From PALSA-612 sp035652235 (lineage in GTDB: Bacteria; Actinomycetota; Thermoleophilia; Gaiellales; Gaiellaceae), in assembly GCA_035652235.1 (NCBI GenBank), contig DASREE010000018.1, positions 45,330 through 109,329 on the forward strand: 64,000 bases of DNA, given 5' to 3'. Below are positions 50,396 to 57,658 of this stretch, piece after piece. The position numbers and the translations under genes were made by a program. Each line of letters begins with the position of its first letter. The stretch's first letter is position 1. Under the pieces are notes generated by a model. That model saw nothing but the letters and a program-made list of their open reading frames with translations. It was not told where the DNA came from and made no database searches.

Positions 50396-52123
50396 CTACG
50401 AGGTGGACGTGAACGTCCAGCTGGCGGGCGGGCACTCGCGGGTCGCGGGTGGCGCGCTGACGACGTACGTGTACGGGAGCTCCCGCGGCACCGTCGAGAC
50501 GGTCAGCGACCTGCCGTCGAGGCAGCGGTAGGCGGGGTCGTTTGTATGGAAGCGCCGAAGCGTGCCGACGACGCGACTGTCGGGGAGCTTGCGGAGGGTG
50601 ATCGGCGGCGACTGGAGGAGCCTGACGGCCCGCCCGCGCCAGGTGCCGGTGTACACCGGTAGGCTCGGATGGATGGGAAGGATGAGCGGCCGGCGGGGCG
50701 GCTGCCGGAAGTCGAAGTCGGCGCGCAGGTCTCCCAGCGCGGGGGCGAGCTCGCGCGTGTCGGGACGCGGGTCGGGGCGACCGTCGGTGCGCGGGTCGAG
50801 GCGACGGCCCGCCAGGAAGTCGTCTTCGATGAACTTGACGTACGCGTCCTGGCTCAGGATCTGGTGGTCGACGTAGCCCGTACGCGCGTAGGGGCTGATG
50901 ACGAGGCCCGGGACGCGGAGGCCGTAGCCGTTCTCGTCGACGCGGGGCGGCGGGACGTGGTCGTAGAAACCGCCCCAGTCGTCCCAGGACAGGAAGATCG
51001 CCGTCGACTTCCAGTCGGGTGAGCGCATGATCGCGTCGACGAGGCTCGTGACGTACGCCTGGCCGGCGCTGACGAGAGCCGGCGGATGCTCGCTGACGGC
51101 TCCGTTCGGGATCACCCAGCAGACGGCGGGAAGCGTGCCCGTCCTGGCCTGGGCGTAGAAGTTGCGGATCGGCTGGACGTTGCCGAGCTGGCCGTCCTGC
51201 CTGACCGTGTCGAAGTACGGCAACGGGTTCCAGATCCCGGGGGTCGTTGCCCGCTGCCGGATCGGAGGACAGGTGACGGCACCGTCGTTCGTGCAGTCCG
51301 GCTGCGTGCCTGCGAACACGTAGTAGCCCCAGCTGACGCCCGCCTGGTGGAGCAGGTAGGTCAGGTCGGTCCACGGGTAGTCCGGAGCGGCGTGAACGGC
51401 CGGGTCCTCGGGGTCGAACACGCGTTGCGTGGCATTGCGGCAGCTGAACGGGTCGCCCTCGACGGTGCAGAACGCCGACCACTCCGACACCATGAACAGG
51501 TGTTCGGGAAGGCTCCAGGAGGCGACCGACTCGAACATGTGGTCCTGCAGGACGAACCGGCGCGCGTACGCCCAGTAGTTGGGGATCTCCTGCGCGGTGT
51601 GGTAGCCCATCACGTCCGGCCGCCCCGCCGGCGCGCAGCCCGGGTCGGTGCTTCCCGGCCGGCAGGCCGGTAGACCCGCCTCCAGCCTCGCGATGAACCC
51701 GTCCATCCTGCCGCCGTCGACGTCGTCCTTGGCGTCGATCTTGGCGTGCGGCCCTCCGTTGTTCGCGTCGTGCCCGTCGTGGAAGGGGCGCACGCACGTG
51801 CCGCGGCTCGGATCCGGGACGCACACGGTCGGGATCCCGTAGCGCAGGGGAATCCCGTCCGCCCCCGGGAAGGTGCCGAAGTACGAGTCGAACGACCGGT
51901 TCTCCTGCACGATCATCACCACGTGCCGGATCTTGTGGATGCCGCCTGCGCCATCCCGAGCAGGTGGAGCGGCGGGCCCGCCCGGCACGCTCGTCCACCC
52001 ACCGACCAGGCCGAGTCCGGCGAGCGCCAGCGTGCCGACGATCGCAGCCCGCCGGCGTCTCCCGCCCGGCGGCCGCGCGCGAGCCCGGAGCAGCGGCCGT
52101 CCCGGCAGCGTCGAAGGGGCCAC
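50396..52123 (-). CDS. secreted phospholipase C-type phosphoesterase
   Basis: A 575-residue alkaline-phosphatase-superfamily enzyme. A basic-then-hydrophobic signal region (RRRRAAIVGTLALAGLGLVGG) precedes HVVMIVQENRSFDSYFGTFPGADG with the metal/nucleophile site. Further blocks include QEIPNYWAYARRFVLQDHMFE, LSWDDWGGFYDHVPPPRVD and PGLVISPYARTGYVDH. This is the bacterial phospholipase C/phosphoesterase family, acting outside the membrane. Six or more cysteines suggest disulfides. GTG starts the gene; no convincing -10 or ribosome-binding site was found. The second such enzyme is at 45205. Confidence 0.85.
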   Translation of the reverse strand: MAPSTLPGRPLLRARARPPGGRRRRAAIVGTLALAGLGLVGGWTSVPGGPAAPPARDGAGGIHKIRHVVMIVQENRSFDSYFGTFPGADGIPLRYGIPTVCVPDPSRGTCVRPFHDGHDANNGGPHAKIDAKDDVDGGRMDGFIARLEAGLPACRPGSTDPGCAPAGRPDVMGYHTAQEIPNYWAYARRFVLQDHMFESVASWSLPEHLFMVSEWSAFCTVEGDPFSCRNATQRVFDPEDPAVHAAPDYPWTDLTYLLHQAGVSWGYYVFAGTQPDCTNDGAVTCPPIRQRATTPGIWNPLPYFDTVRQDGQLGNVQPIRNFYAQARTGTLPAVCWVIPNGAVSEHPPALVSAGQAYVTSLVDAIMRSPDWKSTAIFLSWDDWGGFYDHVPPPRVDENGYGLRVPGLVISPYARTGYVDHQILSQDAYVKFIEDDFLAGRRLDPRTDGRPDPRPDTRELAPALGDLRADFDFRQPPRRPLILPIHPSLPVYTGTWRGRAVRLLQSPPITLRKLPDSRVVGTLRRFHTNDPAYRCLDGRSLTVSTVPRELPYTYVVSAPPATRECPPASWTFTSTS

Positions 52124-52286
52124 GCCGGTATCTCAGCCGATCGCTGTGTGCAGCGGATGAAGACGGTGCGAAGCCGGCGTTAGACGGCGGCGCAACCCGC
52201 GCTCCGGCAGCGACTCCCAGCCGCACCGGCGACGAGCGAGGCGCTCCTCAGCGTTCTCTCAGGGAACGGGACGAAACTATCGCCCC

Positions 52287-54092
52287 GTGTCGCCGCGCTC
52301 GGCACTCGGGACGGCCGCCGCGCCTTGGGCACGGGTCGGCGTGGGAGCTCGGGCGGGAGCCGCCGCCGTGTCGGCTGCGGCGCTGCTCGTCACCGGCTTT
52401 ACCGTCTGGCGACTCCGCTACGGGGTCGACCTGACCGACGAGTCGTTCTACATCGCGCTGCCGTACCGCCTCGTGCTCGGGGCCAAGCCGTTCGTCGACG
52501 AGACGAGCGTGACGCAGCAGACGGCCGCCCTCCTCGTCTCTCCGTTCGTGCTCGCCTACAGGGCGCTGGCCGGCCTGACCGGGATCGTCGTCTTCTTTCG
52601 CTTCCTCCAGGTTGCGTTCTCCGCCCTCGTCGTGCTGGGCATGGTGGTGGGCCTCACGCCGTTTTTGGGAAGCCGCGCGCTCGCGGCGTTCGTGGCGCTC
52701 CCCACCCTCGCCTACGCGCCGCTCAACATCCACGGGTTGAGCTACAACACGCTCGGCGGCGGCCTGTTCGCGGCCGGTTGCTTCCTCGGCCTCCCGGAAG
52801 TTGCCGGAAGCCGCCGGCTGACGGCGCTGCTCGCCGGTGTCGCGCATGGGCTCGCCGTCTTCGCCTATCCGCCGCTGGCGATCCCCGTCCTCGTCTTCCT
52901 CGTCGCGCGCGCCGTCGCGACCGGCGGCGCTCGCCGCGACGCGCTCCGGTGCTGGGTGCCCGCGCTCGTGCTGCCTGGCGCCGCGCTCGCCGCGCTCGTC
53001 GCCCGCGCGGGCGTCGATCAGGTCGTCTCCGACTACCGGCGCTCGGTCGACTACCTCGGCCAGGGCGGCGGGATCGGCAAGCTCGGCGGGATCGCCGAGC
53101 ACGAGCTGACCACGTTTCGCTCCTGGCAGCTGCTCCTGCCGCTGCTGGTGGCGCTCGTCACCCTCGGACTCCGCCGGCGGCGCCTGGCGCTTCCGCTTCT
53201 CGCCGCGCTCCCGCTCGTCCTCTTCCCGGACCCGCCGGTCGTCCCGACGCGCCTGACCGTGGCGAGCGCGTCGCTCGCGTTCGTGGCGCACTACGGGCTC
53301 GTCGGGCTACCCGTCTTCCTCCTTGTGCGCGACCGGCCGCCCGCGCGCAGCCTCCTCCTCGTCGTCTGGCTGCCTGCGTTCGTCGCCGGCGTCACCACCG
53401 CCTACAGCAGCGCGAACGGCGCGGTCAACTTCGGCGTCGGCTTCCTCCCGGCGGCGATCGCCACCACCGCGCTCCTCGTCCTCGCCGGCCTGCACCTGTC
53501 CGGCGAGCGCGGGCGCCTGCCGGCCCAGCTCGTCGCCGCGGCGCCCGCGGCCGTCGTGCTCCTCCTGTTCTGCGTCTTCGAGCTCCCCGTGTACCGGGAC
53601 GGGCCCATCGCCCGCCTGACCGGCGTCATCCGGGACGGCCCCTACGCCGGCCTGCACACGACTCCCGCCAAACGGGCCTTCCTCGACCAGCTCGAGCGCG
53701 ACCTGGCCGCCGTCGGCCCCTCCTGCCGCATCCTCTTCTTCCGCGATTTCCCCGCCGGCTACCTCCTCACCCGCGCTCGACCGGACACGGACGCCGCCTG
53801 GATCGCGACCGTCGAGCCGCGCCAGGTGGCCGCCTACGAGCAGCCGCTGATCGCCTACTACCGACGGCACGGCTTCCCGGACGTGGTCGTCGTCGTGCGG
53901 CGTGTTCCCTTCTTCGCGCCGCACACGGCGCGGCCCGAGCAGTACAGACGCGACGAGCCGCTGCTCGCGGCCCTCCGCTCGGAGAGCTACCGCCTCGCCG
54001 ACTCCCGCTACGACTACCTCCTCTACCGCAGGCCGTCGCCGACCTGGTCCCTCGCACCCGCCGGCCGGCAGAGCGCAAATCCGCCAGGATGA
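52287..54092 (+). CDS. polytopic membrane protein, GT-C glycosyltransferase-like
   Basis: A 601-residue protein with about ten to twelve hydrophobic helices and a soluble C-terminal domain of ~160 residues (about 440-600). The first loop, RYGVDLTDESFYIALPYRLVLGAKPFVDE, has the acidic pair placed where GT-C (GT39/GT83-like) lipid-sugar transferases keep their catalytic aspartates. That is suggestive only. The GTG lies exactly six bases after AACTAT (52275-52280), so a leaderless mRNA is likely. Confidence 0.65.
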   Translation: MSPRSALGTAAAPWARVGVGARAGAAAVSAAALLVTGFTVWRLRYGVDLTDESFYIALPYRLVLGAKPFVDETSVTQQTAALLVSPFVLAYRALAGLTGIVVFFRFLQVAFSALVVLGMVVGLTPFLGSRALAAFVALPTLAYAPLNIHGLSYNTLGGGLFAAGCFLGLPEVAGSRRLTALLAGVAHGLAVFAYPPLAIPVLVFLVARAVATGGARRDALRCWVPALVLPGAALAALVARAGVDQVVSDYRRSVDYLGQGGGIGKLGGIAEHELTTFRSWQLLLPLLVALVTLGLRRRRLALPLLAALPLVLFPDPPVVPTRLTVASASLAFVAHYGLVGLPVFLLVRDRPPARSLLLVVWLPAFVAGVTTAYSSANGAVNFGVGFLPAAIATTALLVLAGLHLSGERGRLPAQLVAAAPAAVVLLLFCVFELPVYRDGPIARLTGVIRDGPYAGLHTTPAKRAFLDQLERDLAAVGPSCRILFFRDFPAGYLLTRARPDTDAAWIATVEPRQVAAYEQPLIAYYRRHGFPDVVVVVRRVPFFAPHTARPEQYRRDEPLLAALRSESYRLADSRYDYLLYRRPSPTWSLAPAGRQSANPPG

Positions 54093-54147
54093 CCTGCTCG
54101 TACAGGCCTGAAGTGCAGGTGGTTGCGAGTTGGAGGAGGCGTTGCAG

Positions 54148-54612
54148 ATGATCGCTTCTCGGTTACGGCTGTGGCTGCTCGCGGCTGTCGCGGCGGTGGC
54201 GCTCGGCGTGGCGGGCGGGGCGGTGGCCGTCGTCGCGCGGACCGCGAAGAAGGCGACGCGGGTGACGGTGACCGAGCGTGAGTACAGGCTGACGCTGTCG
54301 ATGGCGGGCAAGGTCCTGCCGGCAGCGCATCTGTTCCGGCCCGGACCGTATGTGTTGGTGGCGATCGATCGCGGCAAGGTCGCGCATTCGCTCGCGATCT
54401 CGGGACCGGGGATCAAGCTGAAGCGGATCCCGGGGACGGTCGCGCCCGGCCGCTCCCGCACGCTCGCGATCACGCTGAAAGCGGGCACGTACAAGCTGTG
54501 GTGTCCCGTGCCTGGACACGCCGCTCTTGGAATGCGCACGACGATGAAGGTCGCCGGCGGCTCGTCCTCGGCTCCGCCTCCCACGAGCAGCGGCACGAGT
54601 GGTTGGGGCTAG
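54148..54612 (+). CDS. membrane-anchored cupredoxin-like copper protein
   Basis: A 154-residue protein with an N-terminal membrane anchor or signal (residues 8-30) and a cupredoxin domain. The type 1 copper ligands are all in place: H80 (VAHSLAI), then C119, H124 and M129 in LWCPVPGHAALGM. It probably carries electrons at the outer face of the membrane. A Ser/Gly/Pro-rich tail ends the protein. GGAGGAGG eight bases before the ATG is a strong ribosome-binding site. The stop overlaps the permease gene. Confidence 0.85.
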   Translation: MIASRLRLWLLAAVAAVALGVAGGAVAVVARTAKKATRVTVTEREYRLTLSMAGKVLPAAHLFRPGPYVLVAIDRGKVAHSLAISGPGIKLKRIPGTVAPGRSRTLAITLKAGTYKLWCPVPGHAALGMRTTMKVAGGSSSAPPPTSSGTSGWG

Positions 54613-55784
54613 AAGCCGATAGTCGGGAGAGCGCGGGACTCCCGGCACCGCTCTTTCTCGGCTTCGCGGTCGCGTCGATCGGCGGGCCGCTCGCGCTCAG
54701 CTCGCTGTACGTCGCGGGCGCGGCCGGCCCGGCGATCGGCTCGGCCGGGCTCACCACCCTTCTCGCCCTGGTCGCGTTCCTGCCGGCGCTCGCGATCTGG
54801 CTCGGCTTCTCGCGGCGGATCGCCTCTGCCGGCGGCCTGTACGCCTTCGTCGAGGCCGCCGCCGGGCCGCGAGCGGCCGCGGTTCAGGCGGCGATGTGGA
54901 CGGTCAGCTACTTCCTCTACCTCCCGTACACCGTCACCTACATCGTCTACGACCTGCTGCCCGTCGTCTTCCCCGGCATCGACCCCTACCGCTGGGAGCT
55001 GGAGCTTGCAGTGCCGGTCGGACTCGTCGCGCTCGCGCTGGCACCGCTCGCACCCGTCCTCGTCGCAGTCGGCGCGCTCGCCGCCGGCCAGCTGCTGCTG
55101 ATGGCGGCGCTGGGCGGGCTCGAGCTTGCCAGCCTCGGGGTGCAGTCCGGCTCGTTCACACCCTCGGAGATCGGCGGCACCGCCACCGCGAAGGGAGTCG
55201 GAAACGTCTCCCTGCTGTTTGTCTGCGGCAGCCTGCCGCTCTTTCTCGGCGGCGAAGCCCGCGGCGGCAGCCGAACCGTCCGCACCGGTCTCGCGGCCGC
55301 GTTCGCCATCGTCGGCGCCTACTTCGTCTTCTCCGCCTTCCCGCTCGCCGAGGCGCCACGGGCGATCGTCGCAGCCCCCGTCCCCGGGGTCGCGATCGCC
55401 CGAGAGTTTGCCGGCCGGCCGCTCGCGATTGTCGTCGGCCTGGCGACGGCCGCGAGCGTGGCGATCCTGATCCTGGCCGAGTACATCGCCCTCAGCCGCC
55501 TCCTCCGCGCTTGGCTCAAGCTCCGCATCCGCGGCGCCCTCGTCCTGATCGCCATCCCCTTCCTCGCCGCCGACGCGCTCAGCCTGATCAACCCGCAGGG
55601 CTTCTACGATCAGCTGCTCGAACCATCGCTCGTCGCCCTCTACCTCTCCCAGCTCCTCGTCTTCGCCGTCTACCCCCTCTACCGGCGCCGACCCTCGACG
55701 CTGCTCATCGCAGCCGCGGCTTCAGCGCTGATGATCTATGGCCTCTACACGGTCGCCACGAACCAGCTCGGGCTGGGCACCTGA
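54603..55784 (+). CDS. APC superfamily permease
   Basis: A 393-residue membrane protein with about eleven or twelve helices. It follows the amino acid-polyamine-organocation plan: FLGFAVASIGGPLALSSLYVAGA in helix 1, GGLYAFVEAAAGPRAAAVQ in helix 3. The substrate is unknown. No ATG or GTG in frame precedes the first helix closely, so the TTG at 54603 is taken as start, overlapping the cupredoxin gene by ten bases. That tight overlap suggests coupled synthesis with the copper protein. Confidence 0.75.
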   Translation: MGLEADSRESAGLPAPLFLGFAVASIGGPLALSSLYVAGAAGPAIGSAGLTTLLALVAFLPALAIWLGFSRRIASAGGLYAFVEAAAGPRAAAVQAAMWTVSYFLYLPYTVTYIVYDLLPVVFPGIDPYRWELELAVPVGLVALALAPLAPVLVAVGALAAGQLLLMAALGGLELASLGVQSGSFTPSEIGGTATAKGVGNVSLLFVCGSLPLFLGGEARGGSRTVRTGLAAAFAIVGAYFVFSAFPLAEAPRAIVAAPVPGVAIAREFAGRPLAIVVGLATAASVAILILAEYIALSRLLRAWLKLRIRGALVLIAIPFLAADALSLINPQGFYDQLLEPSLVALYLSQLLVFAVYPLYRRRPSTLLIAAAASALMIYGLYTVATNQLGLGT

Positions 55785-55900
55785 TCCCATCCCGATCAAG
55801 AGCCTCCTCCCGGCGACTCCGAGCTCCCCTCCCGCCGGGGCGCTGTCCGCTCTCGGCCCTGGCGACAGGAAGCCGGGCCCGAGCGGGCTCAGTCGCATCA

Positions 55901-55973
55901 CTCCCCGGGTTGGACTCGAACCAACAACCCTCCGGTTAACAGCCGGATGCTCTGCCAATTGAGCTACCGGGGA
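55901..55973 (-). tRNA. tRNA-Asn (anticodon GTT)
   Basis: A 73-nt cloverleaf on the minus strand. Acceptor TCCCCGG (55973-55967) pairs with CCGGGGA (55908-55902), discriminator G at 55901, no encoded CCA. The anticodon loop CTGTTAA gives anticodon GTT, which reads AAC and AAU. The T-loop GTTCGAGTC is standard. Confidence 0.95.
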
Positions 55974-56013
55974 CCGGCCGTCAAGCCGCCCGGCAAGTCT
56001 AGCGCCTTAGCGC

Positions 56014-56616
56014 CTACGGCAGCGCCGCCCGCAGCCGAGCAGCCGCCCGCTCCGGGTCGGTCGCGTCGCCGATCGCGCGCACGACCGCGATCCGGGTCGC
56101 GCCCGCCGCGACGACATCGGCGACGTTGGCGGCGTCGATGCCGCCGATCGCGAACCAGGGGAGGGTCGCCGTCCGCGCCGCATACGACACGAGCTCGAGG
56201 CCGACAGCCGGACGTCCGGCCTTCGTCGGGGTCGCGTACACCGGGCCGACGCCGATGTAGTCGGCGTCGGCGGCGTCGATCTCCGCCTTCGCGTGCGTGG
56301 ACAGCCCGACACCGAGCCCGAACCTGCGCGCCGCCGAGACGGGGAGGTCGTCCTGTCCCACGTGGACGAAGTCGGCCTCGCACAGCACGGCCAGGTCCGG
56401 CCGGTCGTTGACGACCAGGGGCACCCCGAGCCGCCGGGTCACCTCGCGGGCCTCCTCGAGGGCCGGGAGCAGCTCCCGATCGGGGAGGTCCTTCTCGCGC
56501 ACCTGGACGATGTCGACACCGCCGCGCACGGCCGCCTCCAGGAACGCGGCGAGATCGGGACGGACGCCCGTGACCAGGTAGAGCCTGCTAGCCGCCGGCG
56601 ACGGGACGCGCGACAA
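56014..56616 (-). CDS. thiE: thiamine phosphate synthase
   Basis: Joins hydroxymethylpyrimidine diphosphate and the carboxythiazole phosphate to thiamine phosphate. The 200-residue TIM-barrel has VQVREKDLPDRELL, HVGQDDLPVSAAR, YIGVGPVYATPTKAG and AIGGIDAANV in order. The start is taken as the TTG at 56616, overlapping thiS by 29 bases. An ATG at 56652 would give an arginine-rich extension not seen in the family. It is the third gene behind the TPP riboswitch. Confidence 0.92.
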   Translation of the reverse strand: MSRVPSPAASRLYLVTGVRPDLAAFLEAAVRGGVDIVQVREKDLPDRELLPALEEAREVTRRLGVPLVVNDRPDLAVLCEADFVHVGQDDLPVSAARRFGLGVGLSTHAKAEIDAADADYIGVGPVYATPTKAGRPAVGLELVSYAARTATLPWFAIGGIDAANVADVVAAGATRIAVVRAIGDATDPERAAARLRAALP

Positions 56617-56788
56617 CGACGGTGTCTCCCTCCTGCAGCGCCGTCTCCGCATACCGCTCGCGCTCGACGGGCTCGCCGTTCAGCTCGACCAGCGCATACG
56701 GCGCGCGCAGGCCGAGCTCGTCGAGCAGCTGCGACACGGTCGGGCGCGTGCCGAGCTCGAGCTCCTTGCCGTTGCAGACGACCTTCAC
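56588..56788 (-). CDS. thiS: sulfur carrier protein ThiS
   Basis: Carries sulfur as a C-terminal thiocarboxylate for thiazole formation. The 66-residue ubiquitin-like protein starts MKVVCNGKELELG and ends in the required Gly-Gly (GDTVVVARPVAGG). It overlaps the thiG stop by four bases (GTGA) and is overlapped by thiE, so the three proteins are translationally linked. Confidence 0.92.
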   Translation of the reverse strand: MKVVCNGKELELGTRPTVSQLLDELGLRAPYALVELNGEPVERERYAETALQEGDTVVVARPVAGG

Positions 56789-57555
56789 GACGTGACGAGA
56801 CCGGTGATCGGGCTCGACGGCCGCGCCGTCTCGGACTCTTCGATGATGCCCGCGAGGTAGGCCGCTCGGCCCGCCTCGACCGCCTGCGCGAACGCCGACG
56901 CCATCGCGATCGGGTCGCCGGCCAGCCCGATGGCGGTGTTTACGAGCACCCCGTCGGCGCCGAGCTCCATGCACTCCGCCGCCTGGGACGGCGCGCCCAA
57001 CCCGGCGTCCACGATCACCGGCACCTCCGCCTGTTCGACGAGGATCTCGATTGCGTGCCGCAGCCTGAGTCCGCGGCCGGAGCCGATCGGCGCGGCGAGC
57101 GGCATCACGGTCGCGCACCCGGCAGCCTCGAGCTTGCGCTGCAGGACCGGATCCGGAAACACGTACGGCAGGACGGTGAAGCCCTCCCCGACGAGCTCGA
57201 CGGCCGCGCGCAGCGTCTCCTCGCCGTCCGGGAGCAGGTAGCGTGGGTCGGGAATCACCTCGAGCTTGATCCAGTCCGGCAGGCCGCCCGCCCGCGCGAG
57301 GCGCGCGACCCGCACCGCCTCCTCCGCCGTCCGGCACCCGGCCGTGTTCGGGAGGAGCATGACGCCCTCCGGCAGCCAGTCGGTGATCGCCTCGCCCACG
57401 TCGTCGAGATTGATGCGCCGGACCGCGACTGTGACGAGCTCGCAGCGCGAGGCGACGACGGCGCCGCGCATTACCTCCAACGACGGGTACTTGCCGGTCC
57501 CCGTGATCAGGCGCGAGCGGAACTCACGGCCGGCGATGACGAGCGGATCCTGCAT
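56785..57555 (-). CDS. thiG: thiazole synthase
   Basis: Builds the thiazole phosphate of thiamine from deoxyxylulose 5-phosphate, dehydroglycine and ThiS sulfur. The 256-residue barrel has SRLITGTGKYPSLE, NTAGCRTAEEAVR, the Schiff-base lysine in WIKLEVIPDP, VMPLAAPIGSGRGL and VDAGLGAPSQAAECMELG. The ATG at 57555 follows GGGAAGG in the 3' end of the TPP riboswitch. No thiC, thiO or thiH gene lies in the window, so the dehydroglycine source must be elsewhere. Confidence 0.95.
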   Translation of the reverse strand: MQDPLVIAGREFRSRLITGTGKYPSLEVMRGAVVASRCELVTVAVRRINLDDVGEAITDWLPEGVMLLPNTAGCRTAEEAVRVARLARAGGLPDWIKLEVIPDPRYLLPDGEETLRAAVELVGEGFTVLPYVFPDPVLQRKLEAAGCATVMPLAAPIGSGRGLRLRHAIEILVEQAEVPVIVDAGLGAPSQAAECMELGADGVLVNTAIGLAGDPIAMASAFAQAVEAGRAAYLAGIIEESETARPSSPITGLVTS

Positions 57556-57561
57556 GACACC

Positions 57562-57646
57562 TTCCCTTCGCTGGCATGACCCAGATCAGGTTCTGCGGTC
57601 GCGGCCTCGTGGCCACCTCTCAGCCCCCGTCAGGGACTCCCGTTGC
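57562..57646 (-). promoter_or_regulatory. TPP (thi-box) riboswitch
   Basis: The minus strand carries the conserved thi-box parts: GGGGCTGAGAGG (CTGAGAGG at 57623-57616) and ACCTGATCTGGGTCATGCCAG (57591-57571), followed by CGAAGGGAA. The aptamer ends at the thiG ribosome-binding site, so TPP binding probably blocks translation; no terminator hairpin follows. Confidence 0.93.
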
Positions 57647-57650
57647 GGCA

Positions 57651-57656
57651 AGGGTA
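57651..57656 (-). promoter_or_regulatory. -10 box of the thi operon
   Basis: TACCCT lies two bases after the dnaG stop codon. Transcription from about 57644 would begin right at the TPP aptamer. Confidence 0.55.
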
Positions 57657-57658
57657 GC

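Noticed and set aside
50109..52226. A 705-codon minus-strand frame over the second phospholipase C gene
   Set aside because: It is a shadow of the phosphoesterase at 50396-52123, which carries the family motifs.
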